A stretch of 64,000 nt of DNA from Bradyrhizobium sp. (lineage in GTDB: Bacteria > Pseudomonadota > Alphaproteobacteria > Rhizobiales > Xanthobacteraceae): contig NZ_JAUSLT010000074.1 in the NCBI RefSeq assembly GCF_030646015.1, forward strand, positions 1 through 64,000, read 5' to 3'. Positions 21,205 through 28,946 of this stretch are shown here, piece by piece (the stretch's first letter is position 1; each line of letters begins with the position of its first letter). The notes under the pieces are model-generated. The model was given only the letters and a program-made list of their open reading frames with translations, had not been told where the DNA came from and did no database searches. The position numbers were made by a program, and so were the translations under genes.

Positions 21205-21609
21205 ATGCTGGGCCGGCTCAATCATGTGGCGATCGCGGTCAAGGACGCCGAGAAGGCCGCCAAAATCTATGGCGCGGCGTTCGGGGCGGAGATTTCCGCC
21301 GCGGTGCCGCTGCCCGAGCACGGCGTCATCACCGTGTTCGTGACGCTGCCCAACACCAAGATCGAATTCATCCAGCCGCTCGGCGAGGCCTCGCCGATCG
21401 CAAAATTCATCGAGCGCAACGCTGATGGCGGCATCCATCACATCTGCTACGACGTGCCCGACATCATCGCGGCGCGCGACAAGTTGATCGGGGAGGGTGC
21501 CCGCGTACTTGGCGACGGCGTGCCGAAGATCGGCGCGCACGGCAAGCCGGTGCTGTTCCTGCATCCGAAGGATTTTTCCGGCGCGCTCGTCGAAATCGAA
21601 CAGAACTGA
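21205..21609 (+). CDS. mce: Methylmalonyl-CoA epimerase
   Basis: A 134-residue VOC-fold enzyme that interconverts (R)- and (S)-methylmalonyl-CoA in propionate metabolism. Family motifs are LNHVAIAVKDAEKAAKIYGAAFG, the metal/substrate segment GIHHICYDVPDI (about residues 75-86), and the C-terminal HGKPVLFLHPKDFSGALVEIEQ with the metal-binding glutamate. A GCGGAGGGGGTGCC ribosome site precedes ATG at 21205. It is followed after 1 bp by the DUF1467 gene. Confidence 0.93.
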   Translation: MLGRLNHVAIAVKDAEKAAKIYGAAFGAEISAAVPLPEHGVITVFVTLPNTKIEFIQPLGEASPIAKFIERNADGGIHHICYDVPDIIAARDKLIGEGARVLGDGVPKIGAHGKPVLFLHPKDFSGALVEIEQN

Positions 21610-21610
21610 G

Positions 21611-21886
21611 ATGGCCTATTCGATCTCAACCGCGCTGGCGATCTACTTCGTATTGTGGTGGATCGTGCTGTTCGTGACGCTGCCGTTCGGCGTCCGCAGC
21701 CAGCATGAAGACGGCGTCGGCGCGCCCGGCACCGACCCCGGCGCGCCGATCACAACCAGGATGGGCCGCAAGCTGATCTGGACCACCGTGATCGCGGCGG
21801 TCGTCTACGGCATCGGAATGCTGGCCTATCGCGCCGGCTACCTGAACATCGAGCGGCTGTCGAATTTGATGGGGACGTCGTTCTAG
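21611..21886 (+). CDS. DUF1467 family membrane protein
   Basis: A 91-residue protein with two helices: ISTALAIYFVLWWIVLFVTLPFGV (about residues 4-27) and LIWTTVIAAVVYGIGMLAYRAGYL (about 54-77). The connecting loop RSQHEDGVGAPGTDPGAP, with the FGVRSQ...G...PGTDPGAP signature, identifies DUF1467, an alphaproteobacterial family usually found between mce and proS. Function is unknown. Here the accessory block begins right after it, instead of proS. Confidence 0.92.
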   Translation: MAYSISTALAIYFVLWWIVLFVTLPFGVRSQHEDGVGAPGTDPGAPITTRMGRKLIWTTVIAAVVYGIGMLAYRAGYLNIERLSNLMGTSF

Positions 21887-21937
21887 GGCATGCTCAGCGC
21901 GGGACGATAACGAGTCCCCGAGGCCAGACCACCCACA

Positions 21938-22040
21938 GTCGTCGTCCCCCGCGAAAGCGGGGGATCCATTATTCCAGAGCAGTTGCGCTAGAACGCGAGG
22001 GCGCGGCGTACTGGGTCGCCCGGTCAAGTGCCGGGCGATG
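21938..22040. repeat. Bradyrhizobium-type intergenic repeat with two hairpin arms
   Basis: The left arm has GTCCCCCGCGAAAGCGGGGG (stem CCCCCGC/GCGGGGG, loop GAAA), followed by ATCCATTATTCC. The right arm contains GGTCGCCCGGTCAAGTGCCG with a CGGGCGATGAC end. The order CCCCGCG-hairpin/GGGATCCAT ... CCGGTCAAG/CCGGGCGATGAC resembles the dispersed intergenic repeats of Bradyrhizobium and Rhodopseudomonas. It marks the left edge of the accessory block. Confidence 0.6.
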
Positions 22041-22076
22041 ACAGCGATGCTTGCTTCGCGCCCAGAGTATAATCCC

Positions 22077-22468
22077 TCAATATTCAGCGTAGATTTCGAT
22101 GATGTTGTCCTCGGGGTCGCGAAAGAACAGCGTGCGGTGGCGCCAGTCCGGCAGATCGGTTGGCCCCCTCAGGATCGGCACGCCCTTGGCGACCAATTCC
22201 GCATGGCAGGCGTCGACCGCGGGCGGCGGAACGCGAAAGGCCAGCTGAACCGCCGCCGATCCGGGAATTGATTTGCCGTCGTCGCAGACGGTCCAGGCCG
22301 TGCGCGGCCGCAGCGTCAACAGCGCGGCGCCCACGCGAAAACTGACCCAATGCTCTTGGTCGGTCTCGACAGGAAACTTCATGACGTGCGGTAGAATGCC
22401 CGCGTTTCATCCATCCTGTTGCACAACAGGACCGTATAATCGAGGTTGGTAATTCCACCCAGGTTCAC
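22077..22468 (-). pseudogene. Glyoxalase/VOC-superfamily protein, broken by a 1-base frameshift
   Basis: GTG at 22468 follows a strong ribosome site (GGAGGAG, 7 bp spacing) and starts VNLGGITNLDYTVLLCNRMD, a typical VOC opening, through ETRAFYR. One base is then missing at about 22385-22388. The rest, MKFPVETDQEHWVSFRVGAAL through RTLFFRDPEDNIIEIYAEY, continues in another frame from 22382. With one G restored the join would read FYR-D-VMKFP and the product would be about 130 residues, a normal VOC length. The C-terminal metal-site glutamate (IIEIYAEY) is intact. Substrate unknown. Confidence 0.8.
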
Positions 22469-22596
22469 TGAGATACTCCTCCGCTACTTTCCGTCATATG
22501 GATTCGCCGCGCGCTGAATCAATCAACGCGGAAGCTGCGAACGCATTGAATCATTCGATAGCTCTGTATTATGCTGGCGAGTGGGGAGAATTGGAA

Positions 22597-22944
22597 ATGA
22601 CGTTTCAAAGGATTGTCGCCGGGGTTCTGCTGCTGCTGGTCGCCGCTCTTGCGGGCGCCTTCTACATGAACTGGAAAACGCTGGGCCAGTTGCGGACGGT
22701 GAAAGCCTTTGTCGAAGGCTATGTCTTTGCCGAGGCGGTGGCGGCCTGCGAGAGGGCGCCGAGCACGACGCCGTTCAAATGGAATACCGGGACCAGGACC
22801 GCGGTGGTCGGGTTGAACTCGGTGCGGCCCGACAAATACACCGTCATTGCGAACTACACGCTCGTTGCTGACGGCGTTTATTGCGATTACGATCCGATCA
22901 AGAAGAAAGCCGACATCGGTTCGAACTTCCTGGAGCGGGATTGA
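22597..22944 (+). CDS. Hypothetical membrane-anchored protein
   Basis: A 115-residue protein. An N-terminal hydrophobic helix (IVAGVLLLLVAALAGAFYM, residues about 5-23) anchors a small soluble domain with AVAACERAPSTTPFKWNTGTR and NYTLVADGVYCDYDPIKKKA. Two cysteines (in AACERA and VYCDYD) might pair if the domain is exported. ATG at 22597, after GGGGAGAATTGGAA, is preferred over the in-frame ATG at 22498 because of the ribosome site. I do not recognise the family. Confidence 0.6.
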   Translation: MTFQRIVAGVLLLLVAALAGAFYMNWKTLGQLRTVKAFVEGYVFAEAVAACERAPSTTPFKWNTGTRTAVVGLNSVRPDKYTVIANYTLVADGVYCDYDPIKKKADIGSNFLERD

Positions 22945-22949
22945 AAAAG

Positions 22950-23369
22950 TCAGGCTTCGATTTGCGCCCGGCTTAAGGCGACAAGGCGATCGATGTCACC
23001 GAGCAATTTCCGCCACGCCGCGTCGATCTCGGGTGACCAGTCGTTTCCGAGCACCTCGCGCATCGTGGTCGCGATTATGCCAAAAAATTTGCCGAACAGT
23101 TCGCGTGGCGTGCCGTAGGCGTCGTGCGACTGCACCTCGCATTCGATCATGCGAAAACGTCCTGACCGCTCGCCGGCGAAGTCCAGCATCGCGTCGATGG
23201 TCTGTGCCAACATCGAGCCCCTGACGAGTTCGCTTCCGTCGCTGCGGAACATCGCCAGCGTTTCCGGGTGTTCGCGGAACAGCCTTTCATAGACCAGTGG
23301 AGTCAGATCCTCGCAACGCTCCGCGGCGAGTTCAAAGCTGTGCTGGATCGGATTGGCCTGTGCGGTCAT
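22950..23369 (-). CDS. Single-domain globin
   Basis: A 139-residue protein, normal for one globin fold. It starts with a helix region IQHSFELAAERCEDLTPLVYERLF, followed by HPETLAMF, the usual helix B/C-D pattern. His82 in the SHDAYGT motif matches the proximal heme histidine context (H-x3-G) of bacterial globins. The C-terminal helices (FGKFFGIIATTMREVLGNDWSPEIDAAWRKLLGDI) fit helices G and H. There is no reductase domain, so it is not a complete flavohemoglobin. It probably binds heme and O2 or NO; the physiological role is not shown. It converges with the preceding plus-strand gene (5 bp apart). Confidence 0.82.
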   Translation of the reverse strand: MTAQANPIQHSFELAAERCEDLTPLVYERLFREHPETLAMFRSDGSELVRGSMLAQTIDAMLDFAGERSGRFRMIECEVQSHDAYGTPRELFGKFFGIIATTMREVLGNDWSPEIDAAWRKLLGDIDRLVALSRAQIEA

Positions 23370-23432
23370 GCGCTGCGTCGCGATTTCGTTGCGTGAGCCG
23401 GTGATTCCAGAACATCGCGAAAAATAATCTCG

Positions 23433-23463
23433 AAAAAAAAGAGCAGGGCGCGAAGCCCTGCTC
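23433..23463 (-). terminator. Strong rho-independent terminator
   Basis: On the minus strand a perfect 9-bp stem GAGCAGGGC/GCCCTGCTC with a 5-base loop is followed by eight T residues. It lies 17 bp after the stop of a 43-codon minus-strand ORF (23481-23612), making a compact transcription unit. It also sits upstream of the globin gene (start 23369), so the two are probably transcribed separately. Confidence 0.88.
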
Positions 23464-23480
23464 TGAAAATTGTGTCGACC

Positions 23481-23612
23481 CTATTTCCCCGCAAGATTGG
23501 ATTTGATCTTGATTAGACGGGGCGACGCTGCTTGTGCGCGCCAGGGCTCCTCCCGAGACTTGGACCACCAGACCTGCCTTACGGCCAGCCTGAGCCCGCA
23601 TTGGTAGACCAT
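23481..23612 (-). CDS. 43-residue basic mini-protein or dual-function RNA, unknown
   Basis: ATG at 23612, TAG at 23483-23481. The product begins MVYQCGLRLAVRQVWWSKSR and ends SPRLIKIKSNLAGK. It is strongly basic, has three tryptophans (WW and PW) and no membrane segment. A strong terminator follows at 17 bp and the upstream 100 bp are AT-rich (23620-23720), so a short transcript of roughly 200 bases is expected. The ribosome site is weak (GAAAAAG), so the RNA itself could be the functional product. No family assigned. Confidence 0.5.
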   Translation of the reverse strand: MVYQCGLRLAVRQVWWSKSREEPWRAQAASPRLIKIKSNLAGK

Positions 23613-23767
23613 CTTTTTCGTTTTGTCATCAATTTCAGCAACGATTGTTCAAAATTAGAGCAATCGACGAAATCATTGGGATTTAGCAACCAGCGGTGGA
23701 TTTCGCCGTAGAGTGCGCCTTTTGGTAAAAGAGTAGGCTCGTGGTGGGTGATACTATCCTGATGGTT

Positions 23768-24481
23768 TCAGCCCGACTTGCACCACGCCGCGAACGTTGT
23801 CGGAGTTACGCCGGCGCTGATAATTCCAACCGTAATGATGGCGACTCCGACCCCGTTCCGCAGCCAGGCCGAGGTAGCCCGGCGGCGCAGCAGCGGAAGG
23901 CCGAGGCCCGCCCCCACGAGCACCGGCAAGGTGCCAATGCCAAAACCGGACATCACCAGCGCCCCGCCGAACCACGAGCCCGAAAGCATCGCATAAAATA
24001 GCGCGGCGTAGACCATAGCGCAGGGAAGAAAGCCCCAAATCGCCCCGCCCAAGAAAAGCCGGGCCGACGCCGGTAGCCGTGACGCGCTTGCGACGGTGTC
24101 CATTGTGCGACTGACGGTTGAAGCAACCTGATAGAGCACAGCCGGAAGAGGCATGAGATCGAGCATGGAAAGCCCGATCCAGGCCAGCGTCGCTGCGGAT
24201 GCCCAGCGAAGAACCGCATGGGCTGACGAATGATCGAATGATCCGAAGATGCTGGAACCGATGCCGCCGACGATCGCCCCTGCGGTCACGTAGCCGATTA
24301 TCCGTCCCACATTGACCAGCACCGTTGTTGCCAGGAGACTGCGCGCAGGTCGATTGGGATCGAACTCGGCGGCGAAATGCAGGCTGGCGGCTATGCCGGA
24401 GCACATGCCGAAGCAGTGCAGGCTCGATGACAACCCTAGCAGCAATCCGGCAAAAAGCAGGGGTTGGTCGAAGTCGAACAT
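23768..24481 (-). CDS. Sulfite exporter TauE/SafE (UreH/DsbD-like) family membrane protein
   Basis: A 237-residue protein with about six helices. The first helix carries SSSLHCFGMCSGIAAS (His22, Cys23, Met26, Cys27), the signature of the UreH-2/DsbD-type transmembrane domain. A second half-repeat contains FLGGAIWGFLPCAMVYAALFYA, with a Pro-Cys motif. Relatives occur with cytochrome oxidase assembly and copper genes and may move reducing equivalents or metal across the inner membrane. ATG at 24481 (MFDFDQPLL) is chosen; an in-frame start at 24547 adds an unconserved leader with a Cys pair. It follows the SCO gene and an 80-residue membrane protein in one operon. Confidence 0.82.
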   Translation of the reverse strand: MFDFDQPLLFAGLLLGLSSSLHCFGMCSGIAASLHFAAEFDPNRPARSLLATTVLVNVGRIIGYVTAGAIVGGIGSSIFGSFDHSSAHAVLRWASAATLAWIGLSMLDLMPLPAVLYQVASTVSRTMDTVASASRLPASARLFLGGAIWGFLPCAMVYAALFYAMLSGSWFGGALVMSGFGIGTLPVLVGAGLGLPLLRRRATSAWLRNGVGVAIITVGIISAGVTPTTFAAWCKSG

Positions 24482-24566
24482 TGATATTCCCGCAGATGAG
24501 TGGGAACAACATCCGACTTTGACGGTTTCTGCATTGCGCTGCATCAAACCGCTTTGCGCCTCACTG

Positions 24567-24809
24567 TCAATTGTCGATCAGAAACCCCATCGCTTGATTG
24601 GTGCCGATCCCCAGCGAACCAAAGGCGCATGCGAACGGGATGAGGCCGAGGTCGAGGAGGTTGCCTCCGCTGGCAGTGACCAGGGTCCGCATACCGCCCA
24701 CGTCGAGGTAATACACGGCGACCAGGAAGAGCGCGCCGAAGGCGGCCCCGGTCGCAAAGGGAATAGCGACATGGGCGATCAGCAACTTCAGATTCGTCCG
24801 GCTCATCAT
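24567..24809 (-). CDS. Small two-helix membrane protein, unknown
   Basis: An 80-residue protein with helices at about 8-31 (LLIAHVAIPFATGAAFGALF plus the following VAVYYL) and 49-70 (LLDLGLIPFACAFGSLGIG). Its ATG at 24809 overlaps the stop of the SCO gene (ATGA), with GGGGAG upstream, so it is translationally coupled to SCO. No family is recognised. Position between a SCO copper chaperone and a TauE/SafE-like protein suggests a role in cytochrome oxidase or copper handling (inference). Confidence 0.65.
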   Translation of the reverse strand: MMSRTNLKLLIAHVAIPFATGAAFGALFLVAVYYLDVGGMRTLVTASGGNLLDLGLIPFACAFGSLGIGTNQAMGFLIDN

Positions 24810-25417
24810 TTGCTCCCCAAATCTATCAGACGTCGAAGTTTCGCCCGCGCGGTCGTTTCCGGCTCCTGATAGTTCATCAGGCCGGTGAATTGCCCCTTGC
24901 TGTTCATCATGTAGATCGTTGCCGTGTGGTCCATGGTGTACCCGTCGCCCTCCAGTGGGACCCTGCGGGCATAGACGCGATAAGCGGTCATCGCGGCGGA
25001 TACGTTTTCGGGCGTTCCGGACAAACCGGTGATGCGGGCATCAAAGGATGAGAGATAAAGCGCGAGTTGCTGCGGCGTATCGCGTTCCGGATCGACGGTG
25101 ACGAACACAACGTTCAACTGATCGGCGTCGGGGCCAAGTTCCTTCAGCCGCGCCGTCAACTCAAAGAGCGTCGTCGGGCATACATCAGGGCAGTTTGTGA
25201 ACCCGAAGAAAATCAGCGTCGGCTTGCCCAGGTAATCGCGCTCGGTGACGGATTTGCCATGGTGATCGACAAGCGCGAACCGCCCGCCGATTCCGGCCAT
25301 TGCGGGCAACTTGCTTTCCTTGTGTTGAACCAGCCAGATCAAGCCAACCACGCAAGAAAGGATCAGAATGGCAACGGTTGCCACGATCCGTACGACCTTC
25401 AGGTTGTTCTCAGGCAT
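24806..25417 (-). CDS. SCO1/SenC family copper chaperone
   Basis: A 203-residue membrane-tethered thioredoxin-fold protein that delivers copper to the CuA site of cytochrome c oxidase. One N-terminal helix (IVATVAILILSCVVGLIWLV, residues 11-30) leads to a periplasmic domain. The copper motif Cys76-x3-Cys80 (FTNCPDVCP) and distant His164 (YTMDHTATIY) are all present, so the Cu site looks intact. ATG at 25417 (MPENNLKV) gives a proper anchor; longer in-frame starts add a low-complexity leader. First gene of a three-gene operon. Confidence 0.93.
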   Translation of the reverse strand: MPENNLKVVRIVATVAILILSCVVGLIWLVQHKESKLPAMAGIGGRFALVDHHGKSVTERDYLGKPTLIFFGFTNCPDVCPTTLFELTARLKELGPDADQLNVVFVTVDPERDTPQQLALYLSSFDARITGLSGTPENVSAAMTAYRVYARRVPLEGDGYTMDHTATIYMMNSKGQFTGLMNYQEPETTARAKLRRLIDLGSK

Positions 25418-25586
25418 CGCTGTGACCGTGTTTTGTTGTTGTGGCCGCGCTCGTGTGCGACGGCTCGGGCAGGAGGGATTGGCGGGCATCTTATGCTCCA
25501 CGCATGGCGGCGATGTCCTGACGGACACGGCGCACTTCCAGAATCAATCAAGGGCGAGATTTCGGCCGCCAACGGCCGCAAGCACT

Positions 25587-25979
25587 TCAGGCGAAGCGCG
25601 GAGGCGCGCGAGGCCTGATCGGCAAGAGCTCGGCCGGATCGCGCGCGCCCAGTGCGATCCGTGGCTTCAGCGGCGATGAACGGGACGACGCATAATCCGG
25701 TGTCGAAACGGGAATCGCGTTAGCGGTCGCAGCCAATCCCGGAACCATGCACAGGATACAGCATGCGTCGTGCCGGTGATCGGCCGGCGCACCGGGAGCC
25801 TTGTCCTGGGCCGCTGGATTGTCTGACGACAGGCAAATCACGACGGACAGGCCGTCGAGCGGATTGGCCTTTCCCTGGGCCTGCAGCGCAAGGCCGGGCA
25901 GCAGGGCTGAAACCAACAGGGCATAGATCGCGACAAGCGCGACATATGCCCTCCAGCATGGCTGCTGTCGATCTATCAT
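25587..25979 (-). CDS. DUF2946-like small cysteine/histidine protein
   Basis: A 130-residue protein with an N-terminal signal or anchor helix (AYVALVAIYALLVSALLPGLALQ, residues about 11-33). The motif HRHDACCILCMVPG (about 68-81), a His-rich CCxxC cluster, is the DUF2946 type seen in small proteins next to copper and TonB-receptor genes. It is divergent from another protein of the same type at 26198, with a perfect palindrome between them. The likely location is periplasmic or membrane; metal binding is inferred from His/Cys content only. Confidence 0.65.
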   Translation of the reverse strand: MIDRQQPCWRAYVALVAIYALLVSALLPGLALQAQGKANPLDGLSVVICLSSDNPAAQDKAPGAPADHRHDACCILCMVPGLAATANAIPVSTPDYASSRSSPLKPRIALGARDPAELLPIRPRAPPRFA

Positions 25980-26006
25980 TCCTCGAACCTAAGGAGCCGA
26001 TGTAAC

Positions 26007-26022
26007 GTTTGCAATTGCAAAC
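26007..26022. promoter_or_regulatory. Perfect 16-bp palindrome, candidate operator
   Basis: GTTTGCAATTGCAAAC is its own reverse complement over all 16 bases. It lies 28 bp upstream of the minus-strand DUF2946-like start (25979) and 175 bp upstream of the plus-strand one (26198). TATA-containing sequence abuts it (ACTATAGG). The shape suits a dimeric metal-responsive repressor of the Fur superfamily, but the regulator is unknown. Confidence 0.6.
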
Positions 26023-26197
26023 TATAGGGAGGCGATCATCCGTACATCTTCTTCCCTTGGCGCCATCGTCCTTGCTCTGCATCAAACAAGTTTTGCATTC
26101 GGGGACCTATGATCCAAAATGCATTATTGGCGGGAACCCGATCTCGACTCCGGACTCCCTCCATGATTAATTGGTTGCCTTGAAGAGGTGGTTGTTG

Positions 26198-26572
26198 ATG
26201 CGCCGGCGGTTGTGGAAATTTCTTCCCATCGTCCTGATGGCTCTCGCGGTGCAAGTCCTTGCACCGATCGGTGCCTGCTGGGCGGCCAGCATCGCCGCCT
26301 CCGATCCCCTCCATGCGGCTCCGATCTGCTCGGGCGGTGCCGCTTCGGCGACCGACCAGACCGGTCAAACCGGCCAGCATCGTGCCCATGACGGCGCCTG
26401 CGCGATGTGCTGCGTGGCGCATGCGGGCGCAACCCTCGACACGCCCGAAGCGACCTTCGCAACGCCGTTGCGAGGCTCCGAGCGCGTGGTGTGGCTCGAT
26501 GCCGCGCCCGACCGGCAGGGTTCCCGGGCCGGCTGGCACGCCCAGGCCCGCGCGCCTCCGTCCATTTCCTGA
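26198..26572 (+). CDS. DUF2946-like protein upstream of TonB receptor
   Basis: A 124-residue protein. Residues 1-30 form a signal/anchor (basic MRRRLWK then FLPIVLMALAVQVLAPIGA). The central motif HRAHDGACAMCCVAHAG (His, CxxCC) matches the DUF2946 pattern, here reversed relative to the CCxxC of the gene at 25587. ATG at 26198 has AAGAGG 9 bp upstream; an earlier TTG at 26171 is in frame. It probably heads the plus-strand copper operon ending at 31594. Confidence 0.6.
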   Translation: MRRRLWKFLPIVLMALAVQVLAPIGACWAASIAASDPLHAAPICSGGAASATDQTGQTGQHRAHDGACAMCCVAHAGATLDTPEATFATPLRGSERVVWLDAAPDRQGSRAGWHAQARAPPSIS

Positions 26573-26665
26573 CGACCAAACACTCCCCGTGATCGGTATG
26601 GCGCAGGCCATGCCGAATGGTGCCGTTGATCTGACTGGCCGCTGCGCCAGCGTCAGGAATGTCGA

Positions 26666-28876
26666 ATGTCCAGTGCTCATAATGTCTCACGCGTGCTCGC
26701 GCGCCGCTTCTTGCTGGCCTCCGCCGCCGCGATCGTTTCTGTTTCCGCAGCTGCGCAAACCAGCCCGCAAGCGCCGCTGCCAGCCATTACCGTCGATGCG
26801 CCCCAGCAAAGGCGCGCTGCGGCGGCCCGCCCGCCGCAGCGCAGCGTCGCGCCCTCGGCGCGGGCGTCCCGTGTCAGCAATCCCGCCGCACCCGCCGCGA
26901 GCGATCAGGCGAGGGGACCCGCGCTGACGGTCCTCACCGTGCAACAGGCGCTGCGCGACATTCAGCAGACCCCCGGCGGCGTCGCCATCGTGCCCGCCGA
27001 GGCCTATCGGAATTCGACTGTCGCCAACACCATCAAGGACGTTCTGGATTACGTCCCGGGCGTATTCGCGCAGCCCAAATGGGGCGACGATACGAGGCTG
27101 TCGATCCGCGGTTCCGGCCTGTCGCGCAACTTCCATCTGCGTGGCGTCCAGCTCTACATGGACGGGATTCCGATCAACACCGCCGACGGCTATGGCGATT
27201 TCCAGGAAATCGATCCCACCGCCTACAAATACGTCGCGGTTTACAAGGGCGCCAATGCCCTGCAATTCGGCGCCAACTCAATGGGCGGCGCCATCAATTT
27301 TGTAACGGCAACCGGCCGCGATCCGTTTCCGAACGGGGTGTCGGCCGATATGGGGGCATTCGGGTTCAATCGGCTGCAAGCCAATGCCGGCGGCGCCAAC
27401 GGTCCATGGGACGGCTTCGTCACCGCCTCGACGCAGGCTTCGGACGGCTTCAGGGATCACAGCAACGGGCATGCCACGCGCCTCAGCGGCAATGTCGGCT
27501 ATCAGTTCTCGCCTGACGTCGAGACCCGGTTTTACCTGAACGCCAACGAAGTGCGCCAGCGCATCCCCGGCGCCGTCACCAAGGTTTCTGCCTTGAGCAA
27601 TCCCCAAGCCGCCGCGCCCGCAAACGTCGCGATGGACCAGCAGCGCAATATCGATACCGTGCGGCTGGCCAACAAGACGACGATCCGCCTCGATAATACG
27701 ATCATCGACTTCGGCGTCTTCGGCGCCGACCGCCATTTGATGCACCCGATCTTTCAATGGCTCGACTACCGTTACGAGGACTACGGCGGCTTCGCCAAAG
27801 TCACCGACGACCGGTTGATCGGCGGCTTCCGCAACCGCCTCGTCGCCGGCGTCAACGTCCTGAACGGCAGCATCGACAATCAGCAGTTCGCGAATGTCGG
27901 CGGCCGGAAGGGCGCGCTGCTGTCGTCCTCCATCGATCGTTCGAAAAACACCTCCCTCTTCATGGAGGACAGTTTTTACTTCCTGCCGAACGTCGCCGCG
28001 ATCGCCGGAACGCAATTCCTCTACGCTGCCCGCAACCGGCAGGATCGCTTTCTCACCAACGGCGATGATTCGGGCGCGACCAAGTTCAGTCTGTGGTCGC
28101 CGAAGGCCGGTCTGCTCTGGGATATCGATCCGACCTGGCAGGCCTACGCCAACATCTCGCGAAGCGCCGAGGTGCCGAGTTTCGGCGAAAGTTCGAACGG
28201 AGGAGGAGGCACGCAGGTCATTGCCTTCACCAGTATCCGCCCGCAGATCGCCACCACCTATGAGATCGGAACCCGCATGAAGCGGCCCGATTACGCCTGG
28301 GAGATCACGGCCTATCGCGCCAACATCCGTGACGAGCTACAATGCATCTTCGGCAACGCCGCCGGAACCTGTAACGTCACCAACGCCGATCTCACCATTC
28401 ACCAGGGCATCGAAGCGGGTGCCGGCGCCGCGATTTTCCGCGGCATCTTCGACAACGGCCCGGCACCCGACAAGATCTGGCTGAATGTTGCGTACACGCT
28501 GAACGATTTCCGTTTCGACAACGATCCAAACTTCCGCAACAACGTACTGCCCGGGGCGCCGCGCCACTACCTCCGTGCCGAGGTGCTGTACAAGAATCCG
28601 ACAGGTTTCTATTTCGGGCCCAATATAGAATGGGTGCCGCAGTCGTATTTTGTCGACAACGCGAACACGCTGAAGACCGAGCCCTATGCGATCTGGGGCC
28701 TCAAGGCAGGCGTCGACAATGGTGGAACTTATTCGATGTATGTCGAAGCCAGAAATATCGGCAACAAGGCCTATATTGCCTCCGCCAGCATCATCAACAC
28801 GGCCAGTTCGGCATCGCTGCTGTTCGAGCCCGGGTCGGGTCGCGCCGTGTATGCGGGCGTCAAGGCCCGCTGGTAA
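26666..28876 (+). CDS. TonB-dependent outer-membrane receptor (probably copper-linked)
   Basis: A 736-residue receptor. Signal region about 1-31 (RRFLLASAAAIVSVSAAAQ) is followed by an Ala/Pro/Arg-rich linker (about 40-90). The plug domain at about 95-230 contains VANTIKDVLDYVPGVFAQ, LSIRGSGLSRNFHLRGVQLYMDGIPI and the hallmark YKGANALQFGANSMGGAINF. The rest forms the 22-strand barrel, ending in RAVYAGVKARW with a terminal aromatic. The plug resembles FecA-type receptors. Placement before PCuAC, YcnI and CopC-CopD and next to DUF2946-like genes suggests copper or a copper chelate as substrate (inference). Confidence 0.88.
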   Translation: MSSAHNVSRVLARRFLLASAAAIVSVSAAAQTSPQAPLPAITVDAPQQRRAAAARPPQRSVAPSARASRVSNPAAPAASDQARGPALTVLTVQQALRDIQQTPGGVAIVPAEAYRNSTVANTIKDVLDYVPGVFAQPKWGDDTRLSIRGSGLSRNFHLRGVQLYMDGIPINTADGYGDFQEIDPTAYKYVAVYKGANALQFGANSMGGAINFVTATGRDPFPNGVSADMGAFGFNRLQANAGGANGPWDGFVTASTQASDGFRDHSNGHATRLSGNVGYQFSPDVETRFYLNANEVRQRIPGAVTKVSALSNPQAAAPANVAMDQQRNIDTVRLANKTTIRLDNTIIDFGVFGADRHLMHPIFQWLDYRYEDYGGFAKVTDDRLIGGFRNRLVAGVNVLNGSIDNQQFANVGGRKGALLSSSIDRSKNTSLFMEDSFYFLPNVAAIAGTQFLYAARNRQDRFLTNGDDSGATKFSLWSPKAGLLWDIDPTWQAYANISRSAEVPSFGESSNGGGGTQVIAFTSIRPQIATTYEIGTRMKRPDYAWEITAYRANIRDELQCIFGNAAGTCNVTNADLTIHQGIEAGAGAAIFRGIFDNGPAPDKIWLNVAYTLNDFRFDNDPNFRNNVLPGAPRHYLRAEVLYKNPTGFYFGPNIEWVPQSYFVDNANTLKTEPYAIWGLKAGVDNGGTYSMYVEARNIGNKAYIASASIINTASSASLLFEPGSGRAVYAGVKARW

Positions 28877-28946
28877 AATGAACCACGGGCCGGGGCCGAT
28901 ATCCTCGCGACTAACTCCTTCACCGAAGAAAAAAGGGACAAGAGAC

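Noticed and set aside
22084..22458. 124-codon minus-strand frame overlapping the VOC gene
   Set aside because: Third reading frame of the same region with no family match; the VOC protein is split between the other two frames.
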